Below are positions 8,415-18,698 of a stretch of DNA of 50,350 nucleotides, in pieces. The DNA comes from Planctomycetota bacterium. Its GTDB lineage: Bacteria > Planctomycetota > Planctomycetia > Pirellulales > UBA1268. Position 1 is the stretch's first letter. The number at the start of each line of letters is the position of its first letter. The notes beneath the pieces were generated by a model. That model saw nothing but the letters and a program-made list of their open reading frames with translations, made no database searches and was not told the origin of the DNA. The translations under genes and the position numbers were made by a program. The stretch lies in the NCBI GenBank assembly GCA_003669605.1, contig QWOP01000003.1, positions 1 through 50,350 on the forward strand, read 5' to 3'.

Positions 8415-11267
8415 ATGGCACGTTGTTTGGTTTGCTCATACCGCTGGCCGGACACGATCGTCCTGTTGATTTGCTTGTGGGCAAGCGTCGGCGCCTGGCG
8501 AGATAGTGTGCCGACGCTGACAGCTGCCGAGAATGTCCCCACGGCTCCCGATTTCCGCGAGCAGGTGGCCCCGATCCTGGCTTCACGCTGCGGCGCATGC
8601 CACGGGCCGAGTGTGGCCGAAAGCGGATTCCGCATCGATCTCCGCGACCGGGCACTGGCCGGTGGAGACTCTGGGCTCGCGGGCATCCAGCCCGGATCAC
8701 CGCAGGAGAGCGAACTGCTCCGGCGGATCACGTCGACCGCTGAAGCGAGCCGGATGCCGGCCGACGCCGAGCCGTTACCTGAGGTCGAGCGGCGCGTGAT
8801 CGAGGACTGGATCGCCTCCGGGGCCCCGTGGCCCGACGAACTGGCCACACTCCCAAGCGCCTTACTGCCCGCCGGCGGAACAGAGGGCCTCCAGGCACCC
8901 TCAACCACGCATTGGGCGTTTCAACCGCTCACGCGGCCGCAAGTCCCACTATCCACCGCCAGCAGCGAGGAACCGATCGATTGCTTTCTCGAGGCGGCGC
9001 TTGCAGTTCAAGGGTTGGCACGGGAAGAAGAGGCCGCTCCCGTGACGCTCATGCGGAGGGTGTTTTTCGACCTCCACGGTCTGCCCCCCAGCCCGGAAGA
9101 GATGGCGGCCTTCGGAGCCGACTGCCTCTCCTCCGGGAGCGATAAAGCCTACCGCGGACTGGTCGACCGCCTCTTGGCCTCACCTCGGTTCGGCGAGCGG
9201 TGGGCCAGGCACTGGCTCGATGTCGTCCGTTTCGCGGAGAGCAACGGTTTCGAGATGAACCAGATGCGCCCCAATGCCTGGCGGTACCGCGACTGGGTGA
9301 TCGATGCGATCAATGCCGACATGCCATACGACCAGTTCGTCAGGGCGCAATTGGCGGGGGACGCCGGCGACGCCGAAGTGGCCACTGGGTTCATCGTGGG
9401 AGGCGCCTGGGATCAGGTCAAGTCGCCCGATCCGGTGCTCACCGCCAACCAGCGAGCCGACGAACTCCACGATATGGTGAGCACCACCGGCTCGGCGTTC
9501 CTCGGCCTCACGGTGGGCTGCGCCCGCTGTCACGACCACAAGTTCGACCCCGTCCCGCAAGCCGATTACTACTCGTTCAAAGCCGTGTTCGCGGGCGTGC
9601 AGCATGGCGAGCGGGAAGTGCGGGGGCCCGACGATCAACAGCACCGTCAACGCCTGGCGGAGCTTGAACAACTGCTGGCGGAATCGGGAGTGAAGTCGCT
9701 GAGGAGAGCCGTGACGGCCGGCAAAAACATCGACTCCTTCGCGCCACAGCCAGCCCGCTTCATCCGCTTTACCGTCCTCGCAACCAGCGGCGCAGAACCA
9801 TGCCTCGACGAACTCGAGGTGTTTACCGCGGAAGGGAGAAACGTCGCCACTGGCGCTACACTGTCATCATCGGGTGACTTCGCTGGCAACGCGTTCCACG
9901 CACTCGGTCACATCAACGACGGCCACTACGGCAATGATCGCTCGTGGATCTCAAACACTCCAGGCATCGGGTGGGTGCAGTTGGAGTTGCCCACCACGGA
10001 GACCGTCGATCATGTCGAGTGGAGCCGCGACCGGAGTCCGGAGCCGAAATACTTTGACAGGATCGCACTGCGCTATCAGATCAGTCTTTCCACTGACGGC
10101 AACTCCTGGCAGACCGTGGCCAGCGATTGGGACCGACTTCCGCAGGGAGCCGTTGCACCCGCCAGCAGCAATGAGGACGCCGCAGCCACCCTCCCTCCGT
10201 CAGACTCCGCCGACGCTCAAGGGCGGGCAGGGCGAATCGCGGCACTGAAGAATGAACTGGCGGACTTGTCGCGCGGTCCGCGGGCCTATGCCGGGAGGTT
10301 CACTGAGCCCGAGACGACTTTCCGGTTGTTCCGGGGCGACCCCACGCAGCCCCGCGAGGAGATCCTGCCCGGTCCCCTCTCACGGATCGGTCCCAAAACC
10401 TGGCCTGCCACCGATGGAGGGGGAAATCTGGTCCGCCGACAGGCGCTCGCCAACTGGATCGTCGACCGGGCCAATCCGCTCACCCCGCGGGTGATTGTCA
10501 ATCGACTCTGGCACCACCATTTCGGTATCGGCTTGGTCGACACTCCCAGCGACTTGGGAGCCGGAGGAGGCCGCCCGAGTCACCCGGAACTCCTCGACTG
10601 GCTGGCCTCGGAACTGATCGACGGGGACTGGCAACTGAAGTCGATCCACCGCCGTATCGTCACCAGCCGAGCCTACCGTCAGGCCAGTCGCCCCAACGTG
10701 GAAGCTTCTCACATTGACGCCCAGGACCGCCTCCTGTGGCGGTATCCACCGCGGCGCTTGGAAGCGGAGGCGATCCGCGACACCATCCTGGCTGTCAGTG
10801 GGAGTCTCAATCCGCAGACCGGCGGGCCGGGATTCGATCTCTTCGTGGCCAATTCCAACTACGTCAAGGTCTACGAAACGAAGACTGAATTCACTACCGA
10901 CGACTTCCGGCGGATGATTTATCAGAGCAAGCCTCGCTCTGAACTCGACACTTTCTTCGGCGCATTCGACTGCCCCGATGCCGCGCAGATCCAACCCAAG
11001 CGGACCGTGAGTACCACCCCGCTCCAGGCGCTCAATCTGCTCAACGGCGCCTTCCTCATCGGGCAGGCCGAACGGTTCGCCGAGCGGGTGGTTCGCGAAG
11101 CCGGTGAAAACCCTGCCGCGCAGGTCCGCCACGCTGTGGCACTGGCTTTCTCTCGGGAGGCCACCGCCGCTGAAATCGCCTCCGGCCAACGGTTGGTGGC
11201 TGATCATGGCCTGCCGAGCCTCTGCCGGGCGCTCTACAACGCCAACGAGTTCGTCACCGTCCGGTGA
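8415..11267 (+). CDS. PSCyt1-DUF1549-DUF1553 protein with F5/8C-like insert
   Basis: Large exported planctomycete protein of unknown reaction. The 950-residue product has a signal sequence (residues about 1-40, hydrophobic core TIVLLICLW) and a PSCyt1 haem site CGACH at residues 59-63. A DUF1549 region (about 165-370) follows, with FFDLHGLPPSPEE, FGERWARHWLD and a second cysteine motif CARCHDHKFDP. Residues about 440-577 look like a discoidin (F5/8C) carbohydrate-binding domain (ARFIRFTVLA, GWVQLELP). DUF1553 ends the protein (LTPRVIVNRLWHHHFGIGL, TTPLQALNLLNG). ATG 8364 is an alternative start. Such genes normally sit next to DUF1501; here that partner is separated by the inverted hydrolase gene. 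The protein may bind glycans and transfer electrons, but this is inference. Confidence 0.88.
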   Translation: MARCLVCSYRWPDTIVLLICLWASVGAWRDSVPTLTAAENVPTAPDFREQVAPILASRCGACHGPSVAESGFRIDLRDRALAGGDSGLAGIQPGSPQESELLRRITSTAEASRMPADAEPLPEVERRVIEDWIASGAPWPDELATLPSALLPAGGTEGLQAPSTTHWAFQPLTRPQVPLSTASSEEPIDCFLEAALAVQGLAREEEAAPVTLMRRVFFDLHGLPPSPEEMAAFGADCLSSGSDKAYRGLVDRLLASPRFGERWARHWLDVVRFAESNGFEMNQMRPNAWRYRDWVIDAINADMPYDQFVRAQLAGDAGDAEVATGFIVGGAWDQVKSPDPVLTANQRADELHDMVSTTGSAFLGLTVGCARCHDHKFDPVPQADYYSFKAVFAGVQHGEREVRGPDDQQHRQRLAELEQLLAESGVKSLRRAVTAGKNIDSFAPQPARFIRFTVLATSGAEPCLDELEVFTAEGRNVATGATLSSSGDFAGNAFHALGHINDGHYGNDRSWISNTPGIGWVQLELPTTETVDHVEWSRDRSPEPKYFDRIALRYQISLSTDGNSWQTVASDWDRLPQGAVAPASSNEDAAATLPPSDSADAQGRAGRIAALKNELADLSRGPRAYAGRFTEPETTFRLFRGDPTQPREEILPGPLSRIGPKTWPATDGGGNLVRRQALANWIVDRANPLTPRVIVNRLWHHHFGIGLVDTPSDLGAGGGRPSHPELLDWLASELIDGDWQLKSIHRRIVTSRAYRQASRPNVEASHIDAQDRLLWRYPPRRLEAEAIRDTILAVSGSLNPQTGGPGFDLFVANSNYVKVYETKTEFTTDDFRRMIYQSKPRSELDTFFGAFDCPDAAQIQPKRTVSTTPLQALNLLNGAFLIGQAERFAERVVREAGENPAAQVRHAVALAFSREATAAEIASGQRLVADHGLPSLCRALYNANEFVTVR

Positions 11268-11319
11268 TTGCCGGCGTTTCTCGCTCCACCGGACCCCGCG
11301 GCAACGCTCTCCCGGCGTC

Positions 11320-12582
11320 TTATCGCCCAGCGTTGAACTCGAGGGCGACCTGACAGGAAAACGTCAGACTGGCGTCACCACGGCGCTCGAGCGTTGCCTC
11401 GAGGTTGGCGATCGAACGGTCTACCGGTCCGTCATAGAGCACCCGATCGCCGTGCATAATCCGCACCGGCTGATCACAATCGAGCATCCGGTCGTCGAGC
11501 CGCACCAGCAGCCTGCCGATCCCCTCAGCCGATTCGATGGTCACTGTCTGGGCGTCGCGCCGGGCGATGATCGTGACTCCGTCCAGTTTTTCTCCGGGGG
11601 GAACCGCCAGCCAGTAGCAACTCCCCGGCGACGCGGCAGTCGGCTGCCAGACGACGCGTTTGGGGACGGGGTCGCGGGTGAAGCGAGCCATCCAGGGGAG
11701 CGCGGCGGCATCGTCACGGTCCATCCAATGCCCCTTGCCGGCATGGATCTTGACCAGCGCCCTGTAGCCCTCCGGATCGGCATCATGAAGCCGCTGGAGG
11801 GCCGCGCCGTACTCGGCGCCGATCCGGGCCCGGTCGTAGGCGGTATCGAGTTCCCCAACCTGGAGCGCGAAAGGGACATTCCGCAGCGGCTCAAGGGATA
11901 CGCCGTTGGGGTGCCCGGCCATCATGGCCGCGGCGGCCCAGTGATCCGCCATCCGCGGCGCGAGTTGGTAGACGCCGTCGCCGCCAGCCGAGTATCCGAG
12001 GATGTACACCCTGTCCGGATCAACTCCTTCAACCGCCACCAAGTCCTCGATCAGCCGCTGAAAGAGTCTGTCGATGTGTGGTTCGTGCCACAGGTTCCAG
12101 GTGTTCGTCGGCGCTCGCGGAGAACAATACACTCCCTCCGGAACCTCGTAGAGACGCTGCTGGTTTTCCCACTGCTGGTCATTGACCTGCGCGGGAGCAC
12201 CGCCACCGCCATGAAGCGAGATCCACAAGCTTCTTCCCCCGGCGGGCTTCTCCCCAAACGTCCTCATGAAGAACGGCATGACGAGGTCGCCGTCTCGCAA
12301 TTCGCGTTTCGCCACCTCATCCGCCCGCTCCGTGCGGAGTCGCGCGAGGCGGGCCTGCCAAAGGATGCGGCGGGCCTCGTCGGCGTCGCCCCGGGTGAGC
12401 GGCGTGGCAGCCCAGGGTTTATCCGCAGCCGCGGCCGGCCATGCCTCCGTCGCGGCGACGGCCTCGCGGAGCGCCGCGACGGCTGCCGCCGAGGCTTCCG
12501 GATCGGCAGCCGCACAGTGTGGCTCGCCCAGGCCTCCGAGCAGCCCGCCGACCAGCACGATCACGAGACACCAACCACGCAT
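11320..12582 (-). CDS. secreted alpha/beta hydrolase (esterase/depolymerase-like)
   Basis: Probable serine esterase or depolymerase acting outside the cytoplasm. The 420-residue protein has an N-terminal signal peptide (CLVIVLVGGLLGGLG, then a CAAA-type cleavage region). It also has an oxyanion-hole motif LHGGGG, the nucleophile elbow GYSAGG with Ser198, and HAGKGHWMD as a candidate catalytic His region. A beta-rich tail of about 100 residues follows the catalytic domain. The start is ATG 12582, preceded by GAGGGGGA; a GTG lies directly before it. The gene lies inverted between a DUF1553 gene and a DUF1501 gene that usually adjoin, and converges with the former. The substrate is unknown; feruloyl esterase or PHB depolymerase-like activity is possible. 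Confidence 0.8.
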   Translation of the reverse strand: MRGWCLVIVLVGGLLGGLGEPHCAAADPEASAAAVAALREAVAATEAWPAAAADKPWAATPLTRGDADEARRILWQARLARLRTERADEVAKRELRDGDLVMPFFMRTFGEKPAGGRSLWISLHGGGGAPAQVNDQQWENQQRLYEVPEGVYCSPRAPTNTWNLWHEPHIDRLFQRLIEDLVAVEGVDPDRVYILGYSAGGDGVYQLAPRMADHWAAAAMMAGHPNGVSLEPLRNVPFALQVGELDTAYDRARIGAEYGAALQRLHDADPEGYRALVKIHAGKGHWMDRDDAAALPWMARFTRDPVPKRVVWQPTAASPGSCYWLAVPPGEKLDGVTIIARRDAQTVTIESAEGIGRLLVRLDDRMLDCDQPVRIMHGDRVLYDGPVDRSIANLEATLERRGDASLTFSCQVALEFNAGR

Positions 12583-12732
12583 CACAAATCCCCCTCAGTC
12601 ATGCTCTGAAACCGCTCTGCGGGAAGAGTCTAACTCTCGCGACCTTGCATTGGAGCCTGCCACCTGGGGACAATTGATCGCTTCAGCGGCCCCTCTGGCG
12701 ATTTGATCCCTTTTCCGCCCGGCCCCCCAACC

Positions 12733-14220
12733 ATGCCTCCGCCACTCACCCCCGCCGGCATGCGGTTCTTGGACCGGCGTGGTTTCCTCCGCGATACCGG
12801 ATCGGGCCTCGGAGGGATCGCTTTGGCGTCGCTGTTTGCTGCCGGCAGGGCGGGTGCGGCCGCACCGCCGATCCGACCGCTGATCGACCCTGCCCGCCCG
12901 ATGGCTCCCCGGCCGCCGCACTTTCCCCCCCGCGCCACACGGGTGCTGGTGATCTTCTGCTCCGGAGCCCTCTCGCACGTTGACTCGTTTGATTGGAAAC
13001 CGGAACTCGTCCGCCGGCATGACACACCGCTACCGGAGAGTGTCTCGGGAGAGAAACTGATCACCTTCCAGGGGGAGAACGGCAACCTCGTCCAGCCGCA
13101 GTGGAAGTTCCGTCCCCGGGGACAAAGCGGCACCATGACCAGCGACCTTCTGCCGCGGCTGGGGGCGCTCGCCGACGAGATGTGTTTCATCCACTCGATG
13201 ACGGCGAAGTCGAACACCCACGGCCCCGCCGAGAGTCAGATGGCCACCGGGTTCACGCTCGACGGCTTCCCCAGCATGGGAGCCTGGGCAACCTATGCCC
13301 TCGGAAGCGAGTGCGACGACCTGCCGGCGCTCGTGGCCATCCCCGATCCCCGTGGCGTGCCACAGATTGGCCCCCGCCAGTGGGCCTCGGGATTCCTGCC
13401 GGCAGTTTTTCAGGGAACGCCACTGGGAGCCGATCGACCGATCCCCAATCTGGCCCGGCCGGCAACGCTCGGCGAACAGGCCGATCACGAGACACGGGAG
13501 TTCGTCCGCCAACTCAATGACGCCCACCTTGCCGCACATCCAGGCGACACAGAACTGGCCGCCCGGATCGCCGCCTACGAACTCGCTGGCAGGATGCAAC
13601 TCTCAGCACCACGGATCGCCGACCTTTCCAACGAGTCAGCGGCCACCCTGACACAGTACGGTGCGGACGACACCGCGAATCCCGTCAAAGCCCGGTTTGC
13701 CCGGAATTGCATCCTCGCCCGCAGGTTGCTCGAGCAGGGGGTGCGATTCGTCCAGCTCTTCAACGGTGCCTACGCGATGGGAGAAGGGGTGGGGAATTGG
13801 GATGGTCACAAGACGCTCGTGGATCAGTATTCAGTCCATGCCCCCGTGCTCGACCAACCGGCGGCCGCGCTGCTTAGCGACCTCAAGCAGCGTGGACTCC
13901 TCTCTGACACTCTCGTGGTCTTCGTGACCGAATTCGGTCGGATGCCGACGTTTCAGCAGGGAGCCAGCGGCCGCGATCACAACCCTGCCGGCTTCACCGT
14001 CTGGCTCTCCGGCGCGGGAGTCAAGCGGGCTCATCACCACGGAGCCACCGACGAATTCGGGTACCGGGCAGTGGAGAATGTGTGCACGATCTATGATCTG
14101 CACGCCACGATCCTCCATCTTCTCGGCCTCGACCACACCCGTCTCTCCTTCTATCACAACGGCTTGGAGCGCCGGCTCACCGATGTCCACGGGCACGTCA
14201 TCGATTCCGTGCTGGCCTGA
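12733..14220 (+). CDS. DUF1501 protein, Tat-exported
   Basis: DUF1501 proteins have a sulfatase/alkaline-phosphatase-like fold and are usually exported by the Tat route; their reaction is not established. This 495-residue member has a twin-arginine motif DRRGFLR (Arg15-Arg16) followed by a hydrophobic, alanine-rich stretch. Family motifs are [39 protein letters not shown] and [17 protein letters not shown], giving Asp/His/Glu clusters suited to metal binding. ATG 12733 or 12760 could start it; neither has a clear ribosome-binding site. It is probably the former partner of the DUF1553 gene ending at 11267. It precedes the DUF1592/DUF1552 pair on the same strand by 151 bp. Confidence 0.9.
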   Translation: MPPPLTPAGMRFLDRRGFLRDTGSGLGGIALASLFAAGRAGAAAPPIRPLIDPARPMAPRPPHFPPRATRVLVIFCSGALSHVDSFDWKPELVRRHDTPLPESVSGEKLITFQGENGNLVQPQWKFRPRGQSGTMTSDLLPRLGALADEMCFIHSMTAKSNTHGPAESQMATGFTLDGFPSMGAWATYALGSECDDLPALVAIPDPRGVPQIGPRQWASGFLPAVFQGTPLGADRPIPNLARPATLGEQADHETREFVRQLNDAHLAAHPGDTELAARIAAYELAGRMQLSAPRIADLSNESAATLTQYGADDTANPVKARFARNCILARRLLEQGVRFVQLFNGAYAMGEGVGNWDGHKTLVDQYSVHAPVLDQPAAALLSDLKQRGLLSDTLVVFVTEFGRMPTFQQGASGRDHNPAGFTVWLSGAGVKRAHHHGATDEFGYRAVENVCTIYDLHATILHLLGLDHTRLSFYHNGLERRLTDVHGHVIDSVLA

Positions 14221-14371
14221 CACGGCACGCCTTCACGCACCGTTGGCCGAATCCGAGCACCACCCCCATCTGTTTCGATCCGCTCCAGAGTCGAAGAGAC
14301 CCGCGAAACAGCAGATGGATCGACCGACGATCCGCCATCGATTTTGTTCGCCGAGCCGCAGGATCGAGTCC

Positions 14372-17152
14372 ATGACAAGTCTCTTCCGCTCACGATTCCG
14401 CGCCATGCTGGGCGCAATCAAGTGCGTGCTGATAACCGTTGTCATCGGGCAATCATTCATTGTATCAGCAGCCGCCGCAGAGATTGAACTCACAACGAGC
14501 CAAACCAGCCCCCTCACCAAGACCCAAAGCGTCGACGATGATTCCGTACGGCTGACGCTCAACGAACTCAAGGCCACGGGCGCCCAGCATTCGAGTTACC
14601 GTCGTCACAACACCCGGGAAGTAACGAGCGAACCCCCGCAGTCCAACCGGGTAGCGTTTGAAGAGCACATTCTGCCGCTTCTTGAAAAAGCCTGTGCTCA
14701 ATGCCACGGCCCCGAGAAGCGCGAAGGCAACATTCGAATCGATACGCTCGACCCCGACCTGCTGCGCGGAAGCGATGTGAGTTGGTGGCTCGAAGTCGTG
14801 GCCGTGCTCACCAATGGCGATATGCCTCCCCCGGGCGAGACCACGTTCAGCGCCGAAGATCGCGGCACAGTGATCGACTGGCTGACTTCGGAAATCCAGA
14901 TCGCAGCGACCGTGCGAAGAGAGGAAAAGGGGCACTCCTCATTCCGTCGAATGACGGGCTATGAATACAACTACGCGCTGCAGGATCTGCTTGGAATTCC
15001 TGCCACTTTTTCGGCCGATCTGCCCCCCGAATCAGCTTCCCAGGACGGCTTCCAGAACAGTTCTGACTTCCTGCATATGTCGGCCATACAATTCGCCACC
15101 TATCGCGATCTCGGCTTGCGAGCACTGCAAAAAGCCACCGTGCAGGGCCACCGGCCGCCTCTGATCCACTGGGGCATTTCGATGCAAGCCGCCGCGGCTG
15201 CCGATTGGCTGAAGCAGGACGACGAACTCAAGGCGATCGAACTGAAGCACGCCGACAACGCGGAACTGCAGCAGCAGGAACTGCAGAAAAAGGCAGCCGC
15301 TTTTCTCACCCCCCCACGCGGACCGCATTATCGCAACCTGACGACAGGGCGCACGGCGCCCGTGTCATGGGATTATGGGGGGGCGAAATATGCATGGTTA
15401 CCGATGCAGACTCTGCCAGAAGTTCCCGCCAATGGGGAGCAGGCTGCGATCATCCCGCCACAGGGAAAACTGATCGTCGAACTTGGCGACTCTCTCCCCG
15501 ACCAAGGAACACTCCGCATACGAGTCCGTGCGTCTGGCGTATCGGCTGAGAACAAAGGCCGCCCGAGCCTTCAATTGGGATTCGGCTGGCAGGCCAGCAA
15601 CGACTCGCAGGCATCTGTTCGGATCAGCAGCCACGACCTCGAAATCGATGCCACGCCGTCGCATCCGCAGTTCTCTCAATGGGATATCCCGCTCAGTGAA
15701 GTCCATCCGCGCAATTCCGTGCGCGGCGTGACGGCGATGGGAGATTTACCGAGTCCATCGGAATACATCACGCTCACCAACAGTTCAGTCTCACAAGGCG
15801 ACATCCAGATTGATTATGTGGAAGTCACCGCACCCGTCTACGAACACTGGCCGACCGAATCCCACCGCCGAATCTTCTTCGACAGCGCACACAAAGGGGA
15901 CGAATCTGTCTACGCACGAGAAGTCATCGCTCGCTTCGCCTCGCGTGCTTGGCGACGACCTGCCAGCGACGCAGAAGTCGATCAGAAGCTGACTCTGCTG
16001 AACACGATCCGACCAGATTGCAGGAGCTTCGAGGAGGCCGTCATCGAGGTTCTAGCGACCGTCCTGACGTCGCCGCACTTTCTCTATCTCGTCCGATCGG
16101 ATGAGGTCCGCAATGAGACGAATGGCAGCACCACTCTCCGGCTGTCTGACTATGAACTGGCAACCCGCCTTGCCATCTTTTTGTGGTGTAGCGCACCGGA
16201 TGACATCCTCTTAGACCTGGCGGCCACGGGACGGCTTGGCGATCGAGACATTCTCGCCGGCCAGGTGGCACGCATGGTGGCCGACCCCCGGTCGCGTCGT
16301 TTCTCAAAGCACTTTGTCCGCCAATGGCTGGGCTTGGAGCAGCTCGACTACCTCCACGTTGACCGTATCGCCTATCCTCAGTTCGACGCGACGCTCAAAG
16401 AAGCGATGCAGCAGGAGCCGATTGCTTTCTTTGAGGAGCTCCTGGCCAACAACCACAGCGTGATCGATTTTCTTCATGCCGATTACACGATGGCCAACGA
16501 GCGCCTGGCCTTGCATTACGGGCTGAAGAATGTCTTCGGCAACACGTTTCGCCGAGTCGCGCTCGACCCCAGCCATTACCGAGGTGGCTTGACAACACAA
16601 GCCGGCCTGCTGGCCATGAACTCCGACGGCAAGGATTCCCATCCGCTGAAGCGTGGCATCTGGATCCTCAAGGCCCTTCTGAACGCCCCGCCCCCCCCGC
16701 CACCGCCAGCAGTTCCTATCATCGACTTGGCCGATCCAGAGATTGCCAGGCTGACTCTCAAGCAGCGGATGGAGAATCATCGGAGTCAGACGGCCTGCAA
16801 GTCTTGTCACTCGAAAATCGATCCGTGGGGGATCGCACTTGAGAACTTTGATGCTGTCGGCACTTGGAGAGTTGATATCGCAGGTGTGCCGGTTGATGCA
16901 TCCGCCGTGTTGTTCAACAGTCAGGCAATTCAAGGAATCGACGGCCTGAAACGGCACCTCCTCGAGCACCGACAGGACCAATTCGCTCGTGGATTCGTGG
17001 AGAAGATGGCGACTTTTGCGCTCGGCCGTCCGTTGACGATTGCAGATCGCCCTGCAGTCGAGGAGATTACGGCGCGGCTGCGAATCGAGGACGACGGGCT
17101 CGCCACACTGATCACCCTCATCGCCACCAGCGACCTGTTTTGTTCCCCCTAA
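14372..17152 (+). CDS. DUF1592-family cytochrome-like protein
   Basis: Exported planctomycete protein of the composite DUF1587/1592/1588/1585 architecture; its function is unknown. The 926 residues start with a signal peptide (CVLITVVIGQSFIVSAAAA, about residues 18-36). A PSCyt1 haem motif CAQCH follows at 108-112 and a beta-rich carbohydrate-binding-like region at about 400-560. DUF1592 carries ASRAWRRPAS and FVRQWLGLEQLDYL, and DUF1588 carries HADYTMANERLALHYG. A run of seven prolines is at about 773-779 and a second CKSCH motif at 809-813, in the DUF1588/1585 end. ATG 14372 has AGGA seven bases upstream. DUF1552 follows after 60 bp, the standard pairing. The pair is visibly less GC-rich than neighbours, which may indicate a separate history. 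Confidence 0.9.
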   Translation: MTSLFRSRFRAMLGAIKCVLITVVIGQSFIVSAAAAEIELTTSQTSPLTKTQSVDDDSVRLTLNELKATGAQHSSYRRHNTREVTSEPPQSNRVAFEEHILPLLEKACAQCHGPEKREGNIRIDTLDPDLLRGSDVSWWLEVVAVLTNGDMPPPGETTFSAEDRGTVIDWLTSEIQIAATVRREEKGHSSFRRMTGYEYNYALQDLLGIPATFSADLPPESASQDGFQNSSDFLHMSAIQFATYRDLGLRALQKATVQGHRPPLIHWGISMQAAAAADWLKQDDELKAIELKHADNAELQQQELQKKAAAFLTPPRGPHYRNLTTGRTAPVSWDYGGAKYAWLPMQTLPEVPANGEQAAIIPPQGKLIVELGDSLPDQGTLRIRVRASGVSAENKGRPSLQLGFGWQASNDSQASVRISSHDLEIDATPSHPQFSQWDIPLSEVHPRNSVRGVTAMGDLPSPSEYITLTNSSVSQGDIQIDYVEVTAPVYEHWPTESHRRIFFDSAHKGDESVYAREVIARFASRAWRRPASDAEVDQKLTLLNTIRPDCRSFEEAVIEVLATVLTSPHFLYLVRSDEVRNETNGSTTLRLSDYELATRLAIFLWCSAPDDILLDLAATGRLGDRDILAGQVARMVADPRSRRFSKHFVRQWLGLEQLDYLHVDRIAYPQFDATLKEAMQQEPIAFFEELLANNHSVIDFLHADYTMANERLALHYGLKNVFGNTFRRVALDPSHYRGGLTTQAGLLAMNSDGKDSHPLKRGIWILKALLNAPPPPPPPAVPIIDLADPEIARLTLKQRMENHRSQTACKSCHSKIDPWGIALENFDAVGTWRVDIAGVPVDASAVLFNSQAIQGIDGLKRHLLEHRQDQFARGFVEKMATFALGRPLTIADRPAVEEITARLRIEDDGLATLITLIATSDLFCSP

Positions 17153-17212
17153 CCAGACATTTGAGCTCCCCCTGCAGGGGCCCATGGAATTCCCCAGCCC
17201 GGAGACAGCACC

Positions 17213-18613
17213 ATGACACTGAATCTCTCCTCCCTGGACCGCCGCCGGTTTCTGCGGGGAACAGGGATTGCGCTGGGCCTGCCGTGGCTTGAGACTTCTG
17301 TCGCTCGCGGTACGGCTGCCGGCCAGCAGCCGTCGACGCCCAAGCGGTTAGCGTGTTTCTACATGCCCGATGGGGTCCCGATGCCCCTTCCAGAGGATCC
17401 GGCCCATGAGGATTGGGCCTGGTTTCCTCATGGCAACGGCGAAGACTTCACGTTGACCCGCTGCCTTGAGCCGTTGGAACCATTGCGCAGCGACTTGACA
17501 GTCCTCTCCGGATTATCGCATCCCTCGGCACGAAACATTCATGGCCATTCGAATGCTGATCAGTTTCTGACCGGCGCTCCGACAGGTCCGTCTGGCGACT
17601 ACACCAACTCCATCTCGCTCGACCAGGAGTTTGCTGCTCATGTGGGGGACAACACCCGAATCTCATCGCTCGTGATGTCTACCGATGGAGGAACCGGAAC
17701 TCCCCGCGGGACGCACACGATGTCATTTAGTCGGAGTGGTCGCGCTCTCCCGGCAGAGCATCGGCCAAAGCGCATCTTTGACCTCCTGTTCGTAAAGAGT
17801 GATGGCGATGCTGCCCGGCGCTTGTCGATCAGCCAGAGTGCATTGGATGATCTTCTGGCCGATGCCCGTTCGCTGCGAGCGACGCTTTCTGCATCTGACC
17901 AGAGATCGCTGGATGAGTATCTGCAGTCGGTTCGTGAAACGGAGATCAAGGTGGAGAAGGCGAAGCGGTGGTTTAACATTCCGTTTCCCACCGTGAGTGT
18001 TGACCATCTCACGCTTGACATTACTCCAGACGATCCACGCGGCTATCTTCAGACCATGTTTGAGTTGATCTACCTCGCCTTCAAGACCGACTCCACCCGA
18101 GTCGCGACTTACCAGATTGGCAGAGAAAACGCGATTGGCGTCAGCGATTATCTTGCCCGTGCGGTGGGCTTTCATCTGACTCATCAACTGACCCACGACA
18201 CAAAGGAACCAGGCGGCTGGAAGAACTTTGGCACCTACTGTCGATTCCTCAGCGAGGAATATGGTCGCTTTGCCGGCAAGCTGAAAGCCACTGCCGAACC
18301 GGGGGGCGATGGCACAATGCTCGACAACACCCTGCTCCTGTTCGGATCAGCCTCCAGTGCCTTCCATCTCTCTCGCAACTATCCGCTGCTGCTGACGGGG
18401 GGCAGGAAGATGGGTTTTCGGCATGGACAGTACTTGAACTACGCGGGCAGCAACCAAGCAGGTGGAGCATGGACGGGGGGGAGCGAACCCTGGCAACAGG
18501 CAGCGACGCGCGAGGATCTTCCCTTGTCCAATCTCTTTGTCACTATCCTACGGCGCCTTGGCGTTGACACGGAAAGCTTTAGTGACAGTACGGGCGACCT
18601 TGCGGAGGTATAG
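17213..18613 (+). CDS. DUF1552 protein, Tat-exported
   Basis: DUF1552 proteins are exported partners of DUF1592 cytochrome-like proteins in Planctomycetota and relatives; their activity is unknown. This 466-residue protein has a textbook Tat signal (LDRRRFLRGTG, arginines from residue 10). Motifs follow: LACFYMPDGV, TVLSGLSHPSARNIHGHSNAD (histidine-rich, possible metal site), SISLDQEFA and NTLLLFGSASSAFH. ATG 17213 has GGAGACAGC upstream. It follows the DUF1592 gene by 60 bp and is almost certainly co-transcribed and functionally linked to it. It converges with the DUF1801 gene. No truncation or frameshift is visible. Confidence 0.92.
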   Translation: MTLNLSSLDRRRFLRGTGIALGLPWLETSVARGTAAGQQPSTPKRLACFYMPDGVPMPLPEDPAHEDWAWFPHGNGEDFTLTRCLEPLEPLRSDLTVLSGLSHPSARNIHGHSNADQFLTGAPTGPSGDYTNSISLDQEFAAHVGDNTRISSLVMSTDGGTGTPRGTHTMSFSRSGRALPAEHRPKRIFDLLFVKSDGDAARRLSISQSALDDLLADARSLRATLSASDQRSLDEYLQSVRETEIKVEKAKRWFNIPFPTVSVDHLTLDITPDDPRGYLQTMFELIYLAFKTDSTRVATYQIGRENAIGVSDYLARAVGFHLTHQLTHDTKEPGGWKNFGTYCRFLSEEYGRFAGKLKATAEPGGDGTMLDNTLLLFGSASSAFHLSRNYPLLLTGGRKMGFRHGQYLNYAGSNQAGGAWTGGSEPWQQAATREDLPLSNLFVTILRRLGVDTESFSDSTGDLAEV

Positions 18614-18698
18614 CAGCCGGTGGATCGGGGAGCCGATCACTGGGACCGATCGCTGTCGTCTCAAGCACCCTCACCTGCCACACGGCTGGTGACACCTG

